From positions 1 through 7,917 of the forward strand of contig DAOWAG010000044.1 of the NCBI GenBank assembly GCA_030634715.1: a stretch of DNA of 7,917 nt, written 5' to 3'. The notes beneath the pieces were generated by a model, which was not told the DNA's origin, did no database searches, and saw nothing but the letters and a program-made list of their open reading frames with translations. Of the stretch, positions 1 through 6,066 are shown in pieces. This DNA comes from Candidatus Aegiribacteria sp. (GTDB taxonomy: Bacteria > Fermentibacterota > Fermentibacteria > Fermentibacterales > Fermentibacteraceae). The first letter of the stretch is position 1. The number at the start of each line of letters is the position of its first letter. Position numbers and translations under genes: made by a program.

Positions 1-1795
1 TATGTCCAGCAACCTGAACTCTGGCATTCGGATTCGCGTCGAGTATTTCAACCATATTGTCCAGAATGTAGTAGGACTCCGGTTTGAGTGTCGCACTGCC
101 ACTGTCGAAGTAGATATTATCAAAGGATAGAACCTGCCCTGTCTCCAGAGCGGGCCTAAGGACGAAATTGACAATTGATGTCTGATCGGCGGCAACAATA
201 ACAGGCTGTGAACGGGGAACGTATCCGTCAACCTCAGCAGTTACTGTCCATGTTCCTTCCGGTGCGTCAATCTGGAATACTCCAGCCTCGGAGGATTCAA
301 CCGTAATGGGTTCTTCGGTTTCGATAGTTATCGTTGACTGAAGCGGATCGTGGTTCTCGAACTCCGTAACCGTTCCGGCAATCTGTCCCTGTCCGGCTTT
401 TGGCTCAAGAGCAAAATCAACGACGACTTCCTGACCGGCTTCCAGAACCATCGTCGCGGATGCGGCATAGTAGCCTTCCGCGGCAACGGTAATAGGAATG
501 CTTCCCGCAGGAATGGTGGCCGAATAGAAACCTGTTGCAGGGTCAGAATTGACACTCTGTACAGGTATGCCGGGGAAGGATATTTCAGCCTCCACAGGTT
601 CACCTGTCTCGAATTCAGTGATCATACCTGAAATTGTTCCAGTTGTAATCACAGGCCCCTTATCGATAAGATCGCTGGAGAATGCGATACTCATGGAAAC
701 ACCCCAGTCCTGGGTGCCGCCTTCGGGAAGAGGTGCTCTCTGCTCTCTCTCTTCAGGTGTTACGCTTCCGGACTGATAGAGATCGTGCCCGAAGTCGAAG
801 TATTCCGGATTGAATTCCGAAAGCCCCATATTGAAGCAGAAGTCCATAATGACTCCGCCACCCGAGAAGACTCGGATTCCGGGAGTGAAATAAGTTACGG
901 TGCTGTAATTGTCTCTGTCAAGATACTTCTTCATTGAAAATTCCGTGAAGATAACCGCAAATGCTGTGGGAAATTCAAGGGCGAATCCCAGATCCAGCGC
1001 CTTATCCTCAACCAGCAGGCTTACATCAGTCAGGTTTGTTCTTGATCTTACACCGGTAGTATCAAATTCAAGTACGTAATCTTCCATGCTGACTGTCTGT
1101 TTGTACATCGAGTACCCGACATTGAGATGGGCGCGAATGGGGGTTCCAGGCCAGACATTAGCCATATCAGCGGAAATCAGACCTCCAAGACCGATACTTG
1201 TATGTCCGGTAGAGAGGCTGGGTCTGCGCATGGAGTACATCGGAGTAGCGGCTGCGTACCTGCCATCATACTCTTCGCAGATTACCGTATTATTCGATTT
1301 TGGAGCGAAAGAGAACCAGTTGCCCAGTCCCAGCCACAGGACTTCGCTTGATGGCGTGGGAGTAAATCCAGCCTTAAATCCCAGCAATACATCGCCCATT
1401 CCATGAATACCATCCCATTGACCTATCGTCTCGTTTCTGGGTGGAGTCAGGTCGAATTCATAGTATGTACCCACATAACTGATACGCGCAGCGAGTTCAA
1501 TAAAACTCATCAACCCGTAATCAAGAGCAAAAAACCCTTCAGCAAGATGCTCCGAATCCTCAACACTCAACACCGTATCGGAGGCGGTATTTCGAGCGCG
1601 GTAGTGAAGATCTTCGAATGTGTTCGTACTGCTCCAGTACCTGCTCACCAGAGCGAAAGCCATTTCATTCTCGCCGATGGTTCTTGCATCAAGGACCCTG
1701 CTTACTCCCCTGAATCCCATAACAGAGGGGAGTGAGAAGGCGCTTCCTGTTATCAGAAGAAGTGTGATAAACAGAATAAAACCACGTGATTTCAT
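1..1795 (-). CDS. OmpA-family outer-membrane protein with two carboxypeptidase-regulatory-like repeats (C-terminus beyond window)
   Basis: I translated the minus strand from the ATG at 1795; the frame stays open through 598 codons to the left edge, so the gene is cut at its 3' end. Residues 1-21 form a signal peptide (Lys/Arg start, hydrophobic ILFITLLLITG core, cleavage probably near AFS/LPS). Residues 22-380 are rich in alternating aromatic and polar residues and glycine, as in an outer-membrane beta-barrel. Residues 386-470 and 471-550 are two related beta-sandwich repeats of the carboxypeptidase regulatory-like type. From about residue 558 the sequence FDNIYFDSGSATLKPES followed by VQVAGH is the start of an OmpA C-terminal peptidoglycan-binding domain; roughly 60-80 residues are probably missing. 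Likely role: tethering the outer membrane to peptidoglycan. A GGAAGG ribosome-binding site lies about 5 bases before the ATG, with a near-consensus promoter upstream. Transcribed away from the neighbouring barrel gene. The OmpA domain is certain; the barrel is inferred from composition. Confidence 0.9.
   Translation of the reverse strand, partial: MKSRGFILFITLLLITGSAFSLPSVMGFRGVSRVLDARTIGENEMAFALVSRYWSSTNTFEDLHYRARNTASDTVLSVEDSEHLAEGFFALDYGLMSFIELAARISYVGTYYEFDLTPPRNETIGQWDGIHGMGDVLLGFKAGFTPTPSSEVLWLGLGNWFSFAPKSNNTVICEEYDGRYAAATPMYSMRRPSLSTGHTSIGLGGLISADMANVWPGTPIRAHLNVGYSMYKQTVSMEDYVLEFDTTGVRSRTNLTDVSLLVEDKALDLGFALEFPTAFAVIFTEFSMKKYLDRDNYSTVTYFTPGIRVFSGGGVIMDFCFNMGLSEFNPEYFDFGHDLYQSGSVTPEEREQRAPLPEGGTQDWGVSMSIAFSSDLIDKGPVITTGTISGMITEFETGEPVEAEISFPGIPVQSVNSDPATGFYSATIPAGSIPITVAAEGYYAASATMVLEAGQEVVVDFALEPKAGQGQIAGTVTEFENHDPLQSTITIETEEPITVESSEAGVFQIDAPEGTWTVTAEVDGYVPRSQPVIVAADQTSIVNFVLRPALETGQVLSFDNIYFDSGSATLKPESYYILDNMVEILDANPNARVQVAGH
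146..640 (-). repeat. Two degenerate protein repeats (carboxypeptidase regulatory-like) within the OmpA-family gene
   Basis: The encoded units, residues about 386-470 and 471-550, align by eye. Unit 1 begins GTISGMITEFETGEPV and unit 2 begins GQIAGTVTEFENHDPL. Both continue with an extended strand, a glycine-turn element (PAGSIPITVAAEGYY versus PEGTWTVTAEVDGYV) and a closing strand ending FALEP or FVLRP. The pattern G-x-V-T-(D/E)-x-x-T-G-x-P at the start and A-x-G-Y near the end is typical of carboxypeptidase-D regulatory-like domains. The DNA copies have diverged, so this is an old domain duplication and not a recent tandem repeat. They probably act as a rigid periplasmic spacer between barrel and peptidoglycan-binding domain. 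Confidence 0.75.
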
Positions 1796-1859
1796 TTTCC
1801 CTTCCTTTCAAGTATTGAATAAAATAAATCCATATGACTTGCACAATAATATCAACACT

Positions 1860-1888
1860 ATTAGAAAAGCATGTGCTGCTTATGTCAA
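1860..1888 (-). promoter_or_regulatory. Sigma70-type promoter for the OmpA-family gene
   Basis: Read on the minus strand there is a perfect -35 box TTGACA (1888 to 1883), a 17-base spacer, and a -10 box TCTAAT (1865 to 1860) with one mismatch to consensus. Transcription would start near 1853, giving a 5' leader of nearly 60 bases before the ATG at 1795. Spacing and box quality are as good as expected for a strong housekeeping promoter, which suits an abundant OmpA-type protein. Confidence 0.75.
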
Positions 1889-1917
1889 CTGCATCAAAAG
1901 CACTATGTTTGTATAAT
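1889..1917 (+). promoter_or_regulatory. Probable promoter (perfect -10 box) for the barrel-rnd-nth operon
   Basis: A perfect TATAAT is at 1912-1917 on the plus strand, 46 bases before the ATG at 1964. The hexamer at the right distance for a -35 box (1889-1894, CTGCAT) matches consensus poorly, so the promoter may be weak or need an activator. It abuts the -35 box of the divergent promoter (1883-1888). Confidence 0.45.
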
Positions 1918-1963
1918 CGGAAATTATATTGCAGAATAAATACTCAGTGAAAGGGAATAGGAT

Positions 1964-2896
1964 ATGGCTAATTATCGATTTCTTCTAATAATTTTGTTTG
2001 TTGTGTACGGAATTTCATTTTCGTACGACCCGCTTTATTACAATAACCTTACAAGCGTTCTGCATTCAATGGAATCGGACGGAGACGTTGCGCTTGGGTA
2101 CTTCGGAGCGAATCAATACTGGCAGACCGATTCTCTTGGCAACAGCGAGCTTTATGATTACTCAACCGGTCTTGGTATTCTGAGATTTCAGTTCGCCGGC
2201 AGATACGGTCTGACAAACAGTCATACGATTTCCATTATTATTCCAGGCTACCTTCAGATCCAGGGTCCTTCCGATACTACCGGAGTTGGTATAGCCGATC
2301 CCTGGATCTCTCTTGATGGATGGATTTCCAGATCACCCATGCTGATAGCAAGGGGCGCGATAAGGATTCCTTTCAAGGGAGCGCTGGAGTCGGGCAATTA
2401 CTCTGAAAGCGACAGGCATTTCGCTTTTGACGGAGCAATGACTATTCAGTCACCTGTCTCGCAGGGATCAAATCTGAGTGTGGAGGCTACTGCAGGGCTT
2501 CGTTATTACCTATGGGCCTGGGATGCTCTTCATGCATCACGAAGAGATTCAGCGGAAACAAAACCTCCTATTGAACTTCGACTTACAGGCTTTTTTATCC
2601 TTCCAATTAATCCGGAGCTGAGTCTGAGAATTGGAGGAGAAATAGCATCAAGAGGAGAAACAGAAGCGAAGATGAACGGAAATACAATCGGTCAGGAAAA
2701 CAGTGATTTCAGCCAGCAGGATCTCAGAGCCGGTTTCATGTTAAACAATGAGAATCTGAACCTGACCGCTGAGGTCTTTTACCGTCTTGGCGGGGAGAAT
2801 ACTTCCAAAGAGTGGGGAATAATGGTAAACGGCACAGGTATTGATTTTCTGAGCCTTTTCGGCAGCACATCCAGCAGTTCAGGTCGCAGGGAGTAG
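1964..2896 (+). CDS. Predicted outer-membrane beta-barrel protein, function unknown
   Basis: A 310-residue secreted protein. Residues 1-20 are a signal peptide (hydrophobic FLLIILFVVYGISFS, likely cut before YDP). The rest shows alternating hydrophobic/polar strands separated by Gly/Asn/Ser turns, with no second hydrophobic helix, which fits an outer-membrane barrel. The stretches RYGLTNSHTISIIIPGY (80-96) and GVGIADPWISLDGW (107-120) resemble the 'YGLTD...SGLGDP' strands of the MetA-pathway phenol-degradation/transporter-like barrel family; I infer a distant relation only. The last strand (GIDFLSLFG) is followed by a ten-residue Ser-rich polar tail instead of ending in an aromatic residue. 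The ATG has an AAGGGA ribosome-binding site 7 bases upstream. First gene of a tight plus-strand operon; the next gene starts 2 bases after its stop. Barrel nature is fairly likely; substrate is unknown. Confidence 0.8.
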   Translation: MANYRFLLIILFVVYGISFSYDPLYYNNLTSVLHSMESDGDVALGYFGANQYWQTDSLGNSELYDYSTGLGILRFQFAGRYGLTNSHTISIIIPGYLQIQGPSDTTGVGIADPWISLDGWISRSPMLIARGAIRIPFKGALESGNYSESDRHFAFDGAMTIQSPVSQGSNLSVEATAGLRYYLWAWDALHASRRDSAETKPPIELRLTGFFILPINPELSLRIGGEIASRGETEAKMNGNTIGQENSDFSQQDLRAGFMLNNENLNLTAEVFYRLGGENTSKEWGIMVNGTGIDFLSLFGSTSSSSGRRE

Positions 2897-2898
2897 AA

Positions 2899-3726
2899 GT
2901 GCGCTGGCTTGTTATATGTATAATTTTGATCTCAGTTGCGTTCATTGCTCGCACTTCCAGCACCGGAAAAGCATTGCTTGACACATCACGTGAATACCTG
3001 GAGACTATCTCTTCGGGAAATACAGAAGATGCATACCTCCTGCTGTCGGATAGTCTTTCAGCGCTGGTAAGTCCGACATTTCTGGAACTGCTTGATAATT
3101 CATCTTCATCAGGCAGAATCACTATTGGAAACATTCATTCAAGGGGGTATACACTTTTCATATCTCTCGAGCAGGGTGGATCACGAACGATCTGGCTCAG
3201 AGAAAATGACTCGGAAAAATGGGAGATTGCGGGAGATTCGTCGCTGGATAATCTTCTGGGAAGAGCCACAATAATGTGTACTGCTTTCGTTCAGGAGGCA
3301 GTGATCCCCGCATATCACAACGGAGTTGATCCGGGAGAATACCTTTGTCCAATAAGTGGTGAACCCTATTCCCTTGAAGGCTGTATGCTTCTCTGTCCTT
3401 CAGGTCATCTTGGAGAAGGCCTGGATCTGGGAGGGTCCAGCTGCATGCTGCTCCGAGACAGCCTGTCCGGGATTGTCTCCGATTACATCTTTGCAGGTTA
3501 TCGCTACCCTGACAGTTTTGCAGGGATGTTCGAGGAGAGTAGCGGTGAATTCAGCCAGCGGGGAGGATTTCGCTGTCCGGATAACGGTTACGTCTATTAT
3601 GAGATTACCGGGGAAGGAATCTTCTGTCCCTTCCATGCTGAAACGAGTAGTATAGAATCTCACTCCACTTCGGAGAGTTTATCTATAGATTCAGTATCAC
3701 ACTATTCAGATCAGGAGAATCTTTGA
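2899..3726 (+). CDS. Membrane-anchored or secreted protein with NTF2-like region and two CP-x(n)-CP-x-H elements; function unknown
   Basis: A 275-residue protein starting at GTG, chosen because GGAG lies 5 bases upstream and the previous stop is only 2 bases away. Residues 3-17 are a hydrophobic segment (signal peptide or N-terminal anchor). Residues about 24-120 (an ALLDTSREYLETISSGNTED helix, then LLLSDSL, later strands with a WEIAGD end) look like a small NTF2-like fold; this is inference. Residues 150-170 and 226-245 are two copies of CP-x2-G-x2-Y-x(8-9)-CP-x-H: C150/C166/H170 and C226/C243/H246. Similar CP...CPxH loops occur in pilin-like proteins of several phyla and could bind a metal or form disulphides. 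There are also cysteines at 7, 127, 162 and 182. Residues 248-275 form a Ser-rich tail. The stop overlaps the TTG start of rnd, so the two are translationally linked. I do not recognise a named family. Confidence 0.75.
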   Translation: MRWLVICIILISVAFIARTSSTGKALLDTSREYLETISSGNTEDAYLLLSDSLSALVSPTFLELLDNSSSSGRITIGNIHSRGYTLFISLEQGGSRTIWLRENDSEKWEIAGDSSLDNLLGRATIMCTAFVQEAVIPAYHNGVDPGEYLCPISGEPYSLEGCMLLCPSGHLGEGLDLGGSSCMLLRDSLSGIVSDYIFAGYRYPDSFAGMFEESSGEFSQRGGFRCPDNGYVYYEITGEGIFCPFHAETSSIESHSTSESLSIDSVSHYSDQENL

Positions 3727-4907
3727 GCAATACAACCCTTATCGAAACTCAGGAAGAGCTGAACAGGCTGGTTAATAATCTGAAAAAAGAAGATGTCATT
3801 GCGCTGGACACTGAATTTCATGGAGAGAAGAGATACTGGCCTGAACTGTTCCTCATACAGTTTGCGGGTATGAATGGTCCGGTAGCAGTTGACCCTCTTG
3901 GAATTGAGGATCTGTCACCGATTGGGGAATTGCTGGAATCGAAGGTCCCAGTAAAAGTTATTCACTCGGCCAGAAACGATATTGATATTCTTATGCATCA
4001 TCTGGGCATAGTTTTTTCCTCCGTATTTGATACGCAGCTTGCTGCCGCGTTTCTTGGATACGAACCTCAGATCTCTCTGTATAATCTTATCAGGAGTGAG
4101 TGCGGCAAAGCTCCGCAAAAAGGACACACACTGAGCGACTGGTCTATCAGGCCTCTCTCTAGAGAGCAGTTGCAATACGCTCTCAACGATGTCAGATACC
4201 TGCATTCAATTTACGAAAATCAGATGAAAAGGTTGAAATCAACAGGTCGGTTGAACTGGTACACAGAACAGGCTGAATCACTCACGTCTCCATCCACGTA
4301 CGAGATTCCCCTGCAAAAAATATTCCAGAGAGTCCGATCAACGGGGAAAATCACAAAGAGCAGACTCCCGATTCTCTGGGCTCTAGTTCAATGGAGAGAA
4401 AAGATAGCAGAGGAACTGAACAAACCCCGCAAATACATAGTTAAGGATCATATCCTGGGGGCAATCACAGCAATGGCTCCTGAAAAAATATCCAACCTGT
4501 CAAGTCTGAGAGGAATCTCTTCCGGCTTTGTTAACAGATGGGGAAAGGAAATGCTCTCTGTGATCAGAGAAGCCGGGATCAACCCTCCTGAAAATATCCC
4601 TGACATCCCAAAATATCACAACAAACCGGGTATTTCAGCTCGCAGGGATATCCTCAGAATATTCCTGAAACAGGAGTCAAACAGACTGGGGATCTCACCC
4701 TCTCTACTTCTGTCATCCGATATGCTTGATGCTCTGGCGAAACACCCTCCCGGCTCGGAGAGAGAACTCTCTTCTATTCCCGGGCTTTCTGGATGGAGGA
4801 GCGAAGCACTCGGTGATGATCTTATCTCTCTTCTTGATGGAAAACTTGCTCTCAGCTTGAAACCGGGGCGAAGTCCTGGATTAAGATTTGTAAAAGTAGA
4901 GCAGTGA
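3723..4907 (+). CDS. rnd: Ribonuclease D (3'-5' exoribonuclease, tRNA 3' processing)
   Basis: A 394-residue protein, close to E. coli RNase D (about 375). The N-terminal DEDDy exonuclease domain has all catalytic positions: D29 and E31 in LDTEF, D86 in HSARNDID, and Y152/D156 in YALNDVRYL; FDTQLAA (102-108) and HTLSDWSIRPL are also typical of RNase D. Residues about 211-283 form an HRDC domain (LPILWALVQWREKIAEELN start, LSSLRGISSGF hairpin region), and residues about 305-375 look like a second HRDC-like domain. RNase D trims the 3' ends of tRNA precursors and other structured RNAs in the cytoplasm using two metal ions. The start is a TTG at 3723, overlapping the preceding stop by 4 bases (TTGA), with AGGAG 5 bases upstream; the N-terminus then begins just before the exonuclease fold. 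Its stop overlaps the nth start by 4 bases, so expression is probably coupled. Confidence 0.95.
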   Translation: MSNTTLIETQEELNRLVNNLKKEDVIALDTEFHGEKRYWPELFLIQFAGMNGPVAVDPLGIEDLSPIGELLESKVPVKVIHSARNDIDILMHHLGIVFSSVFDTQLAAAFLGYEPQISLYNLIRSECGKAPQKGHTLSDWSIRPLSREQLQYALNDVRYLHSIYENQMKRLKSTGRLNWYTEQAESLTSPSTYEIPLQKIFQRVRSTGKITKSRLPILWALVQWREKIAEELNKPRKYIVKDHILGAITAMAPEKISNLSSLRGISSGFVNRWGKEMLSVIREAGINPPENIPDIPKYHNKPGISARRDILRIFLKQESNRLGISPSLLLSSDMLDALAKHPPGSERELSSIPGLSGWRSEALGDDLISLLDGKLALSLKPGRSPGLRFVKVEQ

Positions 4908-5536
4908 CCGCTCAGCGAGCGCTTGAGATTCTTGAATCAATAATGCATGCGGTGGAACCGTCCGGTACTCCAGCTCCTCTCGAGGAATCAAATGAGGCTT
5001 TCCCGGTTCTTGTATCAACTGTTATAAGCTTAAGAACAAGAGATGCGGTTACAAGAATGGTATCAGCGAGAGTACTTCAATCGGCACCTGATGTTATATC
5101 GATGATTTCACTTGACATCGAAGAACTTGAAATACTGCTTAGACCGGCGGGATTTTTCAGGCAGAAGGCAAAACAGCTGAAGCAGGCAGCTGCAATAATC
5201 CAAAACAGGTTCGAGGGGAAAGTACCGGACAACATTGAGGATCTGCTGAGTCTTCCTGGAGTTGGAAGGAAAACAGCAAATTTCGTTCTTGGAATGGTAT
5301 TCGGAAAACCCGCTATATGTGTCGATATTCACGTGCATCGAATTTCAAACAGGCTTGGTCTGGCGCATGCATCCTCACCTGAAGAAACCGAATTGCAGCT
5401 GCAGAAGATATTCCCTCCTGAATATTGGATAGGAATTAATCATGCAATGGTAACATTTGGACAGAGAATATGTAAACCGGTTAAACCCCGCTGCGGGATA
5501 TGCCCTCTGAATACAATCTGCCCTCAGAAATCGTAA
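4904..5536 (+). CDS. nth: Endonuclease III (DNA glycosylase / AP lyase)
   Basis: A 210-residue protein, the size of E. coli Nth (211). It carries the helix-hairpin-helix LPGVGRKTA (117-125) with the catalytic lysine K123, the catalytic aspartate D141 in VDIHVHRISNRLG, and four C-terminal cysteines C190-x6-C197-x2-C200-x5-C206, the exact spacing of the 4Fe-4S cluster of the family. It removes oxidised pyrimidines and cleaves the abasic site in base-excision repair. The segment STVISLRTRD (38-47) replaces the 'LSAQATD' of E. coli Nth, a variant resembling thermophile and archaeal-style homologues. The start is GTG at 4904, in a 4-base GTGA overlap with the rnd stop, so translation is likely coupled. 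The 3' end overlaps the convergent FMN-binding gene by 13 bp, leaving no room for a terminator between them. Confidence 0.95.
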   Translation: MTAQRALEILESIMHAVEPSGTPAPLEESNEAFPVLVSTVISLRTRDAVTRMVSARVLQSAPDVISMISLDIEELEILLRPAGFFRQKAKQLKQAAAIIQNRFEGKVPDNIEDLLSLPGVGRKTANFVLGMVFGKPAICVDIHVHRISNRLGLAHASSPEETELQLQKIFPPEYWIGINHAMVTFGQRICKPVKPRCGICPLNTICPQKS

Positions 5537-5946
5537 ACCACCGGATTTAGTTCCGCAGGATTTTCAGCTGACCATGTTCTTGCTTGACCACTTGAAATCC
5601 TGAACAGGGTCAGTGTATCCCATCCGAACTGCTCCACCACAGGTTGTAGGAAAGTGAATATTTTTTCAACGATGTGCTTCTTGAGTGCTTCATCATCAAG
5701 TTTTTCCATTTTTCCCCGAATTCTTACCTGAAGCTTTTCCTGGGGGCTCCAGTAGCAGAGTTCCACCGAGGGATTGGCAAGCAGCTGTCTGCAGACATCC
5801 TTACCGGTACCGGTACAGAATGTAAGGCCGTTGTCATCAACATGCGGTGTACTCATCGCCCGAACACAGGGTTCGGCTCCATCTACTGTACCCATGAATG
5901 CAGTAGTATTGCGCCGAACGAATTCAAGAATTTCTTCACGGTTCAT
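5524..5946 (-). CDS. Pyridoxamine 5'-phosphate oxidase-like FMN-binding split-barrel protein
   Basis: A 140-residue protein with the features of small single-domain split-barrel flavoproteins. AFMGTVDGAEPCVRAM (16-31) forms the first strands around the flavin, LTFCTGTGKDVCRQLLANP (41-59) is the usual phosphate-side strand-helix, and VELCYWSP plus VRIRGKME (61-82) complete the core. These families bind FMN or F420 in the cytoplasm as a dimer; true PNPOx enzymes of vitamin B6 synthesis are longer (about 210-220), so PLP synthesis should not be assumed. Reduction of a small substrate or flavin sequestration is as likely. The ATG at 5946 has GGGAG 5 bases upstream. It converges on nth with a 13-bp overlap of the coding ends and is divergent from the cyclase gene, so it is probably a single-gene unit. 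Confidence 0.88.
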   Translation of the reverse strand: MNREEILEFVRRNTTAFMGTVDGAEPCVRAMSTPHVDDNGLTFCTGTGKDVCRQLLANPSVELCYWSPQEKLQVRIRGKMEKLDDEALKKHIVEKIFTFLQPVVEQFGWDTLTLFRISSGQARTWSAENPAELNPVVYDF

Positions 5947-5965
5947 TTTCTCTCCCTCTTCCTGG

Positions 5966-5995
5966 TTTACACTCGCTGTAATTATTCAACATAAA
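5966..5995 (+). promoter_or_regulatory. Possible sigma70 promoter for the cyclase-family gene
   Basis: TTTACA (5966-5971, one mismatch to the -35 consensus) is followed after 18 bases by CATAAA (5990-5995, four of six matches to the -10 consensus). Transcription would begin near 6002, downstream of the in-frame ATG at 5995 and about 65 bases before the TTG at 6067. This agrees with the downstream start, but box quality is modest. Confidence 0.35.
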
Positions 5996-5997
5996 TG

Positions 5998-6003
5998 ATT
6001 ATA
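5998..6003 (-). promoter_or_regulatory. Possible -10 box for the FMN split-barrel gene
   Basis: A perfect TATAAT on the minus strand sits 51 bases upstream of the ATG at 5946, a normal distance. No recognisable -35 box is found 16-18 bases further upstream, so support is weak. It overlaps the candidate plus-strand promoter region, as expected for divergent genes separated by about 120 bases. Confidence 0.3.
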
Positions 6004-6066
6004 TACAAATTTGATATTTTCTGCCTGAGGTTTGAAAAGGATTTGTTTCAGATAGTGAGGTGGCTG

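Noticed and set aside
1086..1735. Plus-strand open frames of 74 to 110 codons opposite the OmpA-family gene
   Set aside because: The minus-strand frame is continuous with signal peptide and recognisable domains; these plus-strand frames have unlikely composition and overlap each other.
2736..3134. 132-codon open frame on the minus strand across the junction of the barrel gene and the CP-element gene
   Set aside because: It lies opposite two well-supported plus-strand genes, has no domain-like pattern and no ribosome-binding site that stands out; it is a shadow frame.
5802..5818. Tandem ACCGGT pair giving a small palindrome
   Set aside because: It lies within the FMN split-barrel coding sequence and simply encodes the conserved Thr-Gly-Thr-Gly stretch; no regulatory context is visible.
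5524..5946. Assignment of the split-barrel gene as pdxH of vitamin B6 synthesis
   Set aside because: At 140 residues it is much shorter than PdxH and lacks the conserved C-terminal region; only family-level similarity is supported.
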